Positions 1 through 9,262 are shown, counted from the stretch's first letter. The stretch is DNA of 10,688 bases from JBCDKH01 sp964388485 (GCA_964388485.1 CAYMAS010000077.1:1-10688), one strand, 5' to 3'. A program made the numbers and translations. Notes: generated from the sequence alone by a model not told the origin.

Positions 1-54
1 CTTGACGGAGCCGTAATCGTTGACGCGGTCGTAAATGCCTTCGGCGAGTGTCAT
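1..54 (-). CDS. rpoC: RNA polymerase beta' subunit, N-terminal 18 codons only
   Basis: The largest catalytic subunit of RNA polymerase, cut off by the window edge. The visible reading frame is MTLAEGIYDRVNDYGSVK, from an ATG at 54-52 to the first base of the window. The YDR(V/I)NDYGSVK start is, as I remember it, how planctomycete beta' proteins begin. The position just downstream of rpoB agrees. The start codon overlaps the stop codon of the preceding small ORF in an ATGA, which suggests translational coupling to that ORF rather than directly to rpoB. Upstream bases (GAAAG, about 11 bases before the ATG) give only a weak ribosome binding site. None of the catalytic motifs lie inside the window, so the call rests on this short N-terminus and on gene order. 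Confidence 0.88.
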   Translation of the reverse strand, partial: MTLAEGIYDRVNDYGSVK

Positions 55-315
55 GAGTGTGCGTCTTTCGGGGAGTTGCCGCGGGAGTCAGGTGCGGCGG
101 GTGGAGTCGGGTTTGGCTTCTCGATGACCTCGAAGCCGCGTTGCAGTTTCTTCTGACGAGCTCTCGTTCTCAGTCGGGAGAAGACGAGCCAGAAGGCTGC
201 TGCCAAGATGCCGAGGATTGGGATCCAAGGCAGGAGTGGGATCAGGTTTGTCCAGAACGATGGGCCCGTAGGTGGCGGCGGTCCGCCTCCTACTTGAGCC
301 AGAGTCGAAACTAGA

Positions 316-341
<26 letters not shown>
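51..341 (-). CDS. small single-pass membrane protein between rpoB and rpoC, unknown function
   Basis: I do not recognise this protein. It has 96 residues from a TTG start, or 93 from the ATG at 332. Visible parts: a short N-terminus with a GGGPPPP run at about residues 18-24, one hydrophobic segment at about 32-55 (Trp/Pro/Leu/Ile-rich), then a strongly basic stretch (RLRTRARQKK, 56-65) and a Pro-rich polar tail. By the positive-inside rule the C-terminus should be cytoplasmic. The aromatic start of the helix (FWTNLIPLLP) loosely recalls the second transmembrane segment of FtsH, but nothing else of FtsH is present. The ORF overlaps the rpoB end by 26 bases and its stop overlaps the rpoC ATG by 4, so it looks embedded in the rpoBC message. 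Open frame, overlaps and ribosome binding site favour a real gene, but it could be a lineage-specific orphan. Confidence 0.68.
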
Positions 342-4098
<3,757 letters not shown>

Positions 4099-4408
4099 GG
4101 CGTGGTCAGTAACTTCAGGCGGTGGCGGGCGGACGTTCGCCGGTCTGGCAGGAGCCAGAAGGGTGCGGTGGGTGACGAAGGTCTCTCCATGACCTCTTTC
4201 CCGTGCTCGACGCTCGCGGCTGGCGAAGCCAGGGGCAGCGGGTCGATCTATTGGCAGCGTCGCCGGTGCGGCGGCAACGATGCCTCGGCCGTCGAACCGT
4301 CAAGCGGCCCGCCGACACAGAAACACCCCGTCAGGCCTACAGTTGAGGCCCGTCGCGGTGTGCAAGCAGGGGATGGATCGTGTCGAGGCTCGTCAAGCCG
4401 GCATCGCC

Positions 4409-4437
4409 AGCCTAGCGCCGGGCGTGCCAGCGGTCAA
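4409..4437 (-). promoter_or_regulatory. candidate sigma70-type promoter for rpoB
   Basis: On the minus strand TTGACC (4437-4432) is separated by exactly 17 bases from TAGGCT (4414-4409). The -35 matches TTGACA at 5 of 6, and the -10 keeps the important TA...T bases. The predicted start is near 4402, giving a leader of about 300 bases before rpoB. Its placement after the rplL terminator fits an independent rpoB transcript. This is a sequence match only. Confidence 0.5.
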
Positions 4438-4519
4438 CGGACGAGAAGTTTTATTCGGCGTCACGCTTGACAATGGGTCAGCTCATCGAACAACCGTGAG
4501 GTGTAGAGACGTCAGTGCG

Positions 4520-4683
4520 TGAGTCGCGGACCCACGGTCCGCCGGTCTGACGAGTCGTGGGAACTGCAGCGGGTCACGCCTTGGTGCAGAAGGTTCCCCT
4601 AGCGAGATGCCCGTCTCGCGCGAAGGCGGGATCAACTTGATCATCGAACTCGTCAGACCGGCGGACCGTGGGTCCGCGGCTCA
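4520..4683. repeat. 164-base element with 35-base inverted repeat arms and a structured core
   Basis: Arms at 4520-4554 and 4649-4683 are reverse complements over 35 bases with one mismatch. Each arm itself contains a small hairpin, GCGGACC-3 bases-GGTCCGC (4527-4543 mirrored by 4661-4677). The 94-base core can fold further. GGGAAC (4559-4564) can pair with GTTCCC (4593-4598) around a TGCA/TGCA inner stem. GCGAGA (4602-4607) can pair with TCTCGC (4614-4619), and GATCAACTTGATC (4630-4642) is a near-palindrome. No target-site duplication is evident and no ORF fits inside. It resembles a MITE or a paired REP-type (BIME-like) element sitting in neutral space between terminator and promoter. A structured RNA is the alternative. 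Confidence 0.75.
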
Positions 4684-4740
4684 GAGATTGTGAAGCAAAC
4701 GCCGCCCCTGATGCGAACATCAGGGGCGGCGGAATCTCTG
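4682..4740 (-). terminator. intrinsic terminator after rplL
   Basis: A perfect 14-base-pair GC-rich stem (4700-4713 with 4718-4731) has a 4-base loop that reads TTCG on the minus strand, the extra-stable UUCG tetraloop. The bases that follow (TTTGCTTC) are only moderately T-rich. A second, outer 8-base-pair stem (CAGAGATT 4682-4689 with AATCTCTG 4733-4740) encloses the first. The hairpin starts about 40 bases after the rplL stop, where the ribosomal protein transcript would end. Confidence 0.75.
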
Positions 4741-4748
4741 CGAATGAT

Positions 4749-4780
4749 GAAGCGGCTCTACTTGGAAGCGGCTCTACTTG
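4749..4780. repeat. 16-base tandem duplication across the rplL stop codon
   Basis: GAAGCGGCTCTACTTG occurs twice head to tail, at 4749-4764 and 4765-4780. One copy covers the last rplL codon and its TAG stop, the other lies just downstream. The protein end is unaffected. It looks like a recent slippage or local duplication. Confidence 0.9.
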
Positions 4781-5199
4781 AGCGTGACCTTTGCACCGGC
4801 CTCTTCGAGCTCCTTCTTGAGCTTCTCGGCTTCGTCCTTGTCAACACCTTCCTTCACCGGCTTGGGAGCACCCTCGACCAGGTCCTTGGCCTCCTTGAGG
4901 CCCAGGCCGGTGATCGGGCGGATCGCCTTGATGACGGCCATCTTCGCATCGCCGAACGACTCGAGGATGACGTCGAAGCTGGTCTGCTCCTCGGCCTCGG
5001 CGGCACCGCCACCGTCGGCCGGGCCGGCCATCATCACGCCGCCGCCGGCGGCGGGCTCAATGCCATACTTCTCCTTCATGTAAGCTTTAAACTCCACAGC
5101 CTGCTTGAGCGTGAAATTAGCAGCTTTATCAGCCACCTCGGTGACCTCGGGGCTGTAGTCCGTCGTGGCTGTGTCAGTCGTTTCGGTTGTGTCAGACAT
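4774..5199 (-). CDS. rplL: 50S ribosomal protein L7/L12
   Basis: Multicopy stalk protein of the large subunit that recruits and activates EF-Tu, EF-G and other GTPase factors. It has 141 residues, slightly longer than the usual 120-130 because of a Thr/Asp-rich N-terminal extension (residues 1-15). The N-terminal dimerisation domain that binds L10 is at about 16-48. An Ala/Gly-rich hinge is at about 50-70. The C-terminal factor-binding domain is at about 73-141 and carries the signature KMAVIKAIRPITGLGLKEAK (86-105). I chose the ATG at 5199, preceded by AGAAAGAAG. An in-frame start at 5301 would add 34 residues unlike any L7/L12. Its partner gene rplJ lies 135 bases upstream, a longer spacer than is common, and a terminator follows the stop. 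Confidence 0.97.
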   Translation of the reverse strand: MSDTTETTDTATTDYSPEVTEVADKAANFTLKQAVEFKAYMKEKYGIEPAAGGGVMMAGPADGGGAAEAEEQTSFDVILESFGDAKMAVIKAIRPITGLGLKEAKDLVEGAPKPVKEGVDKDEAEKLKKELEEAGAKVTLK

Positions 5200-5334
5200 G
5201 GTGCTTCTTTCTACCCGTATCGTGGGTCGGACGTGTCGATCTGTCGTCACGCAAGAGGTGGCTGCACGTTGCCGCCAATTACTCCCGGTTGGGCCAGTCA
5301 CGCCAACGACTAGTTGATTGTGGCTCGGAGACGA

Positions 5335-5889
5335 TCAGGCAGCGTCTTTCTGCTTGTCCTCGATCGCTTGGAAGATGGCAGCTAGCGAACCACCAGGACC
5401 TTGCATTGTAGCGGCAAGGTCGGCACCCGGACCCAGGATGCAAGCAACCACGTCGCTCAGAGCCTCCTCGCGCGTCGGCAACTTGCTGATCTGCTCGACG
5501 CCCTTCTCGCCGTGGTACAGGGTGCCGTCGAAGAAGACGCCGCGGAACTCGAGCTCCTCGAACGCCTTGTCCTTCTTTTGGTCAACCAGGGCACGGCAGA
5601 CGCCGCTGATGGCAGTGACCTCACCCTCGGTGACGGCCTCGCCGTAGATGATCGCACTGGGCCCGTCGAGCAGGTCCTCGAAGCCGCTCGTCGGCAGGTC
5701 GCCGCTGGCCCGCTTGGCCAGCGTGTTCTTGACGACCGTCATCTTGACGCCCTTCTCGGCCAGGGCCCGGCGGAGCTGGTTCGTCTTGATGGCGTCGATG
5801 CCACGCGGGTTGATGACGGCCACGGCCTCGGCGTGCCCGAAGCGGCTCTTGTAGTCACCTTCGATCAGTTGCTTGACACGCTTGCTCAT
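5335..5889 (-). CDS. rplJ: 50S ribosomal protein L10
   Basis: Stalk base protein that anchors L7/L12 dimers to 23S rRNA beside L11. It has 184 residues, within the normal range. The N-terminal rRNA-binding domain shows the family pattern MSKRVKQLIEGDYKSRF, then NQLRRALAEKGVKMTVVKNTLAKRA at about 37-61. The C-terminal helix that carries L7/L12 is short (about 157-180) and follows a GPG...GPGGSLAAIFQAIED segment. The ATG at 5889 follows the purine run GAAAGAAGA at good spacing, one of the better ribosome binding sites here. In many bacteria the L10-L7/L12 complex represses its own leader mRNA. The 128-base leader here holds a strong hairpin, but I cannot identify the known L10 site in it. Confidence 0.97.
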   Translation of the reverse strand: MSKRVKQLIEGDYKSRFGHAEAVAVINPRGIDAIKTNQLRRALAEKGVKMTVVKNTLAKRASGDLPTSGFEDLLDGPSAIIYGEAVTEGEVTAISGVCRALVDQKKDKAFEELEFRGVFFDGTLYHGEKGVEQISKLPTREEALSDVVACILGPGADLAATMQGPGGSLAAIFQAIEDKQKDAA

Positions 5890-5944
5890 CGTCTTCTTTC
5901 AGTAGCGGCCACAGGCGGCCGGGCGGGCAGGTTAGGCGGCTGGG

Positions 5945-5972
5945 GCCGGCGGGTCATCTCCGACCCGCCGGC
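5945..5972 (-). promoter_or_regulatory. GC-rich hairpin in the rplJ leader
   Basis: A perfect 11-base-pair stem (GCCGGCGGGTC at 5945-5955 with GACCCGCCGGC at 5962-5972) encloses a 6-base loop, 56 bases before the rplJ start. No T-tract follows on the minus strand, so it is not a standard terminator. The position suits an L10-type autoregulatory leader or an attenuator, but sequence alone does not decide. Confidence 0.5.
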
Positions 5973-5978
5973 AGAGGG

Positions 5979-6008
5979 AGTTTCATGAGGTAGGAAGTTT
6001 CATGAGGT
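5979..6008. repeat. 13-base direct repeat just downstream of rplA
   Basis: AGTTTCATGAGGT occurs at 5979-5991 and again at 5996-6008, a 17-base period, ending 9 bases from the rplA stop codon. It resembles the duplication found at the rplL stop, but with a different sequence. Confidence 0.85.
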
Positions 6009-6017
6009 CACGGGCGA

Positions 6018-6737
6018 TCAGGCGTCGCCGACCTGCACCTCGACGCCCGGCGTCATGGTGCCCTTCATCGTGACCTTCTTGATGTAGGTCGACTTGGCGG
6101 CCTCGGGGCGGACGCTCTTGATCTTGGCGATCATCGCCTCCGCGTTCTCCTTGAGCTGCTCGTTGTCGAAGCTCGCCTTGCCGATGACCGTGTGGACGTT
6201 GCCGCCCTTGTCGGTGCGGAACTCTTGCTTGCCGGCCGCATACTCTTTGACCGCCTCCTCGATGTTCGGCGTGACAGTGCCGGCCTTGGGGGCGGGCATC
6301 AGGCCCTTGGGGCCCAGCGTCTTGCCGAGCCGGCCGACGAAACGCATCATGTCCGGCGTCGCGATGGCGGTGTCGAAGTCCGTGAAGTCGGCGTTTTCGA
6401 TCTCTTTCACCATCTCTTCACCGCCGGCCATCATCGCACCGGCCTCAAGGCAGGCCTGGGCCCGCGTCGGATCGACGAAGGCGACGACCCGCTTGGTCTT
6501 GCCGATGCCGTGCGGCAGGGAGACGCTGCTGCGTACTTGCTGATCCGCGTGCGTCACGTCGAGCCCGAGCCAGAACATGAGCTCGACCGTCTGGTCAAAC
6601 TTCGGCTGGTCGAAGCCTTTCACGAGCGCGATCGCCGCATCGAGCGGCACCGGCTTGTCCGGAGCTTTCTTGCGAGCGGACTCGATTCGCTTGCCCTCTT
6701 TGGGTGCTTTTCTCTTGGTGTCGGTGGTCTTGGCCAT
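6018..6737 (-). CDS. rplA: 50S ribosomal protein L1
   Basis: Large-subunit protein of the L1 stalk, which helps release deacylated tRNA from the E site. It is also a translational repressor of rplK-rplA in many bacteria. It has 239 residues, close to the family norm of about 230-235. It begins with a Lys/Arg-rich tail (residues 1-30). Domain I includes FDQTVELMFWLGLD (47-60) and SVSLPHGIGKTKRVVAFVD (71-89). Domain II contains the family signature near GRLGKTLGPKGLMPAPKAGTV (about 135-155). It ends TMKGTMTPGVEVQVGDA. I chose the ATG at 6737 because L1 proteins start this way. The frame is open for 51 more codons upstream, but these overlap the neighbouring ORF and look unlike L1. It normally follows rplK directly; here an extra ORF intervenes. 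Confidence 0.97.
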   Translation of the reverse strand: MAKTTDTKRKAPKEGKRIESARKKAPDKPVPLDAAIALVKGFDQPKFDQTVELMFWLGLDVTHADQQVRSSVSLPHGIGKTKRVVAFVDPTRAQACLEAGAMMAGGEEMVKEIENADFTDFDTAIATPDMMRFVGRLGKTLGPKGLMPAPKAGTVTPNIEEAVKEYAAGKQEFRTDKGGNVHTVIGKASFDNEQLKENAEAMIAKIKSVRPEAAKSTYIKKVTMKGTMTPGVEVQVGDA

Positions 6738-6800
6738 GATGGTTTCGCTAGGAATGTAGCTTCCACTGCTCGGCAGAGTCGCCGCCCCGTGGTGTGGGCT

Positions 6801-6815
6801 GGTCGCTAAGCGACC
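6801..6815. repeat. short palindrome over the stop codon of the 86-residue ORF
   Basis: GGTCGCTAAGCGACC can form a 6-base-pair stem with a 3-base loop. It includes the TAG stop of the small ORF at 6808-6806. It may merely be local structure between the ORF and rplA. Confidence 0.5.
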
Positions 6816-7066
6816 TGAGATTCTTGTTCCGGCGGGTTTGATGGCCGGCTCGTGTCGCCGTCGACGACAACCTTCGAGACGAGAAACCAATCGATGATCT
6901 GAACCTGCTCTCCAACGCCGCTCGCGATGTAGACGGTCCGACCTCCAGGGGTACGCCAGACGAACTCGCGGCTCTTGACATCGAAGGAGTCTCCGTCGCT
7001 CGTGAACACCCGGAAGGGGTGAAACGGCTTGGACCTGAGAAGTTCTTCCAGCTTCTCGATCGTCAT
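6806..7066 (-). CDS. 86-residue hypothetical protein, planctomycete-type small family, between rplK and rplA
   Basis: A soluble small protein with no signal or membrane segment. Its pattern is MTIEKLEELLRSKPFHPFRV, then a DG turn (23-25), EFVWRTPGGRTVYI (34-47) and IIDWFLVSKVVV (57-68). I recall many unannotated planctomycete and verrucomicrobial proteins of 65-90 residues with the same plan: PFxPF near residue 15, an acidic DG, a Gly-Arg-Thr-Val strand and a closing IDxxLV strand. This suggests a compact beta-rich domain. No function is known to me. It begins 10 bases after the rplK stop and ends 68 bases before rplA, so it is probably co-transcribed. Only a weak ribosome binding site (GGATCGG) precedes the ATG. 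An upstream extension to 7183 would overlap rplK and look artefactual. Confidence 0.78.
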   Translation of the reverse strand: MTIEKLEELLRSKPFHPFRVFTSDGDSFDVKSREFVWRTPGGRTVYIASGVGEQVQIIDWFLVSKVVVDGDTSRPSNPPEQESQVA

Positions 7067-7076
7067 GGTGCCGATC

Positions 7077-7505
7077 CTAGCCCTCGACGACCTCAACGCC
7101 CATGCTGCGGGCGGTGCCGGCGATCTGCAACGCGGCCTTGTCGAGGTTGAACGCGTTGAGGTCTTCCTTCTTCTCCTCGGCAATGGCTCGGCACTGGTCC
7201 ATGGTGATCTTGCCGGCCTTGTCCTTGCCGGCGGTGCCGCTGCCAGCCTTGATGCCGGCAGCCTTCATGATCAGGCCGCTCGCCGGGCCGCTCTTGATCT
7301 CAAAGGTGAAGCTGCGATCCTTGTAGGTCGTGATGAGAACGGCGACCTGCTCGCCCTTCTTGTCCTGGGTGGCCGCGTTGAACTGCGTGATGAACTGGCC
7401 CGGGTTCACGCCATACTGACCCAACGCCGGGCCAATGGGCGGAGCCGGCGTGGCGGTGCCGCCAGGGGCGATGAGCTTGAACTGGTTCGTGACTTCCTTG
7501 GCCAT
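7077..7505 (-). CDS. rplK: 50S ribosomal protein L11
   Basis: L11 forms the GTPase-associated centre with its 23S rRNA site, contacts L10-L7/L12 at the stalk base and is the thiostrepton-binding region. It has 142 residues, the family's usual size. The N-terminal domain shows KLIAPGGTATPAPPIGPALG (10-29), with the conserved Pro pair at 22-23 that helps form the thiostrepton site, then GVNPGQFITQFNA (32-44). The C-terminal rRNA-binding domain has DRSFTFEIKSGPAS (63-76), KAAGIKAGSG (81-90) and the terminal GTARSMGVEV (130-139). I chose the ATG at 7505; the open frame upstream to 7589 has no L11 character. There is no visible Shine-Dalgarno. A membrane ORF separates it from nusG, and another ORF separates it from rplA. 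Confidence 0.98.
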   Translation of the reverse strand: MAKEVTNQFKLIAPGGTATPAPPIGPALGQYGVNPGQFITQFNAATQDKKGEQVAVLITTYKDRSFTFEIKSGPASGLIMKAAGIKAGSGTAGKDKAGKITMDQCRAIAEEKKEDLNAFNLDKAALQIAGTARSMGVEVVEG

Positions 7506-7548
7506 CGGTCGGCGGGTTGCAGCTAGAGGTTCGGGTTCAGATGAGGCG

Positions 7549-7869
7549 TCAGGTGACGGTGGCGTCGACGCGACGCGTGGGGCGTCCAATGACTTCGACC
7601 GTCGGCTTCATGTCGGCAGAAGCTGGCGATCGTGCCGGGGCGGCTGTCAGGCTCCGCAGGAGCGAGTAGGCCGGCACCGTCAGGATCAACAGGGCCGCCA
7701 CACTAGCCGCCAGGATCGCCAGGGACAACGCGATGAGGATGATTCCCGGGATCGCCAGGAGCATCACGATCATCCGTGCCCACGACGGCAAGCCGGTGAG
7801 GGCCGTCAGGGCATCCCCTCGGGCGGCGCGAAAGCCGTTGTTTGAAGTGAAGTAGGCGACGCGGGACAT
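7549..7869 (-). CDS. small membrane protein between nusG and rplK, unknown function
   Basis: Not recognised. It has 106 residues from the ATG at 7869; a TTG at 7905 would add 12 and lacks support. There is a short polar N-terminus (MSRVAYFTSNNGFRAARGDA), then about 40 hydrophobic residues (about 32-72) with a Pro-Gly near residue 41. This is long enough for a two-helix hairpin or one long helix plus an amphipathic part. A Pro/Ala/Arg tail ends with VEVIGRPTRRVDATVT. No enzyme motif or cysteine pair is visible. It lies 91 bases after the nusG stop, beyond a palindromic spacer, and 43 bases before rplK. There is no Shine-Dalgarno before the ATG, only TTCCTCCC, which resembles the complement of one. 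The biased membrane composition favours a real gene, but it has no named family here. Confidence 0.62.
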   Translation of the reverse strand: MSRVAYFTSNNGFRAARGDALTALTGLPSWARMIVMLLAIPGIILIALSLAILAASVAALLILTVPAYSLLRSLTAAPARSPASADMKPTVEVIGRPTRRVDATVT

Positions 7870-7883
7870 GGGGAGGAATACTC

Positions 7884-7949
7884 GTTTACTCGTTACTTGG
7901 GTCAAATCGGCACCTAAGGCTCAACCTAAGCAACCAGTAACAAGTAACC
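7884..7949. repeat. imperfect inverted repeat of TTACTTG-type words between nusG and the membrane ORF
   Basis: GTTTACTCGTTACTTGG (7884-7900) is nearly the reverse complement of CCAGTAACAAGTAACC (7934-7949): 14 of 16 positions match with one extra base. Each arm is itself built from two copies of a 6-8 base word (TTACTCG, TTACTTG; AGTAACA, AGTAACC). It lies between the nusG stop and the next ORF. It could be a weak terminator of the nusG transcript, although no T-tract follows, or a dispersed intergenic repeat. Confidence 0.65.
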
Positions 7950-7960
7950 AGTTGCAAAAA

Positions 7961-8593
7961 TCACAGCTTCTCGATCTCCTCGTACGCCACCTCGAGCGGC
8001 GTGGGACGGCCGAAGATCATCGTGATGATCCGGACCTGGCCCTTGTCAGGAATCACCTCGTCGACGTCGCCTTCGAAGCCTTCAAATGCGCCGACGATGA
8101 CCTTGATCTTGTCACCCTTCTGGTAGTCGGTCTTGAGCTCGGGCTCTTCCTTCTTCTCGCTCTCGCCGATCATGCGGGCGGCGTCGGCACGGGGCATCGG
8201 GTCGGGCTTGCCGCTGGCTTGGATGAAGTCGCCGACACCCTCGGTTTCCTTGATCATAAACCACACCTCCTGCGGGATGCGGCCGTGCTCGTCGGGCTCA
8301 ATTTCGATGAAGACGTAGCCCGGGTAGAGCTTTTCGTCCATGAACGTCCGCTGGCCGTTCTTGACGACCATCTTCTTCTGGACCGGGACCAGAATACGGC
8401 CCAGCTTCATGTCGAGGCCTTCGATCTTCGTCTTACGGATGATGGCCTTCTTGACGCGATCTTCCTTATTCGACGCTACGCGGAGCGTGAAGAGCCGCAT
8501 GTTCGGATTCAGCGGCTGCTCGCTTCCGCCGGGGGCACCGCCCAAATCGGTGGCCGGTGTCGAGGAAGTGGCGTCGGTGGGCGTGGTGTCCAT
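7961..8593 (-). CDS. nusG: transcription termination/antitermination factor NusG
   Basis: Elongation factor that binds the RNA polymerase clamp and links it to Rho or, through S10, to the ribosome. It has 210 residues from the ATG at 8593. The NGN domain is at about 32-140, with YPGYVFIEIE (90-99) and WFMIKETEGVGDFI (111-124). The KOW domain is at about 156-210, with KGDKIKVIVGAFEGFEG (159-175) and the typical ending FGRPTPLEVAYEEIEKL. The first 31 residues are an extra Thr/Asp/Gly/Pro-rich tail; NusG of E. coli and many others starts where MRLFTLRVAS (32-41) starts here, so a start at 8500 is possible. A GTG at 8638 is less likely. It follows secE, as is usual. Downstream, rplK is displaced by a membrane ORF. 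Confidence 0.97.
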   Translation of the reverse strand: MDTTPTDATSSTPATDLGGAPGGSEQPLNPNMRLFTLRVASNKEDRVKKAIIRKTKIEGLDMKLGRILVPVQKKMVVKNGQRTFMDEKLYPGYVFIEIEPDEHGRIPQEVWFMIKETEGVGDFIQASGKPDPMPRADAARMIGESEKKEEPELKTDYQKGDKIKVIVGAFEGFEGDVDEVIPDKGQVRIITMIFGRPTPLEVAYEEIEKL

Positions 8594-8667
8594 AGGAGAA
8601 AATACGCGGGTCGAGCCCGAGGCAAAAAGAGAAAACACAGAGCCGGCCGCTAGCGGGCAGAGCCAGG

Positions 8668-9144
8668 TCAGGCGTCGCCGCCAAAGAACGGCGGAGCGAC
8701 CTTGAGGACGTCGATCATGTACATGACCGAGCCGAAGATCAGGTCGTAGCCGAACAAGACGGCGGCGGTGAGGAACATGAAGCCGATGACGACCTTCGTG
8801 CTGCCGATGAGTTCCCGGCGGGTGGCCCAGTTGACCTTCTTCATCTCACCGTCGGTGTTGATGAGGAAGTCCGCGTGCCGGGGGCGATTGATGAGCCACC
8901 AGGCGATGAGGACGAGGACGAGCGTCAGGCCGGCGAGGACGAGATAGAGCGGCCACTCCGCCTTCGACAGGCCCGCGACCGAGGGCAGACGGTTGTAGAG
9001 GAAGTTGACGAGGAACAGGATGACAAGACCCGCCCCGATGCCCGTGCCGAGCCGGGTCCAAAAGCCTTGGCCCGGCTTGTGCGGCGCGAGGAAGCCGCCG
9101 GACTCGGCGGACTTGTTCGTCTTAATCGGCGTCGTCGTCGTCAT
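8668..9144 (-). CDS. secE: preprotein translocase subunit SecE, three-helix form
   Basis: Essential clamp around SecY in the SecYEG translocon of the inner membrane. It has 158 residues. Hydrophobic segments are at about 33-51, 65-86 and 115-137. The conserved SecE core, an amphipathic helix plus the last membrane helix, is at about 97-140 and reads DGEMKKVNWATRRELIGSTK before the third membrane helix. Most bacterial SecE has one membrane helix and about 60-70 residues. The extra two helices echo the E. coli three-helix arrangement and, as I recall, occur in planctomycetes. The ATG at 9144 has a weak AGG seven bases upstream. It lies 45 bases after tRNA-Trp and 74 bases before nusG, the classic order. 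Confidence 0.93.
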   Translation of the reverse strand: MTTTTPIKTNKSAESGGFLAPHKPGQGFWTRLGTGIGAGLVILFLVNFLYNRLPSVAGLSKAEWPLYLVLAGLTLVLVLIAWWLINRPRHADFLINTDGEMKKVNWATRRELIGSTKVVIGFMFLTAAVLFGYDLIFGSVMYMIDVLKVAPPFFGGDA

Positions 9145-9189
9145 TCACAAACCTGTTGGACCAGCCTCGGTCATCTCCGCCACCTCCAA

Positions 9190-9262
9190 CACGCCAGCAA
9201 GGACTCGAACCTTGAACCTGCGGTTTTGGAAACCGCTGCTCTGCCAATTGAGCTACTGGCGT
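9190..9262 (-). tRNA. trnW: tRNA-Trp (anticodon CCA)
   Basis: A complete 73-base cloverleaf on the minus strand. The acceptor stem ACGCCAG pairs perfectly with CTGGCGT, and the discriminator base is G. The D stem is GCTC/GAGC. The anticodon stem GCGGT/ACCGC has loop TTCCAAA, giving anticodon CCA, which reads UGG. The T stem CAAGG/CCTTG has loop TTCGAGT. The 3' CCA is not encoded (TTGG follows), so it must be added by the CCA-adding enzyme. Its place between tuf and secE is the standard one for this tRNA in many bacteria. Confidence 0.97.

Larger units (their letters stand above)
4099..4773. other. 675-base gap between rplL and rpoB
   Basis: In minus-strand order the gap holds a strong stem-loop terminator (4731-4700), a 164-base long inverted repeat (4683-4520), a sigma70-like promoter (4437-4409) and then about 300 bases of putative rpoB leader. 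The leader contains at least two small hairpins: TCTGGC/GCCAGA with a 4-base loop (4144-4159) and AGGTC/GACCT near 4181-4197. Short open frames on both strands here have low-complexity Arg/Ser/Pro-rich translations and no ribosome binding site, so I find no convincing gene. Confidence 0.75.

Noticed and set aside
4115..4522. Short open frames on both strands in the rplL-rpoB gap (for example 4115-4318 minus and 4280-4522 plus)
   Set aside because: The translations are Arg/Ser/Pro-rich and featureless. They have no ribosome binding site and overlap the promoter and leader region.
5200..5301. N-terminally extended rplL start at 5301
   Set aside because: The 34 extra residues are unlike any L7/L12. 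The ATG at 5199 has a purine-rich ribosome binding site and gives a normal length.
6738..6890. N-terminally extended rplA start at 6890
   Set aside because: It would overlap the 86-residue ORF and add 51 non-L1 residues; MAKTTDTKRK at 6737 is a typical L1 start.
7506..7589. L1 autoregulatory binding site in the rplK leader
   Set aside because: L1 represses rplKA in many bacteria, but the short leader here shows no clear mimic of the 23S L1 site by eye.
7870..7905. Promoter or TTG start in the nusG-membrane ORF spacer
   Set aside because: TTGACC is present, but no -10 occurs at 16-18 bases. The TTG start adds 12 residues encoded within the repeat arm and has no ribosome binding site.
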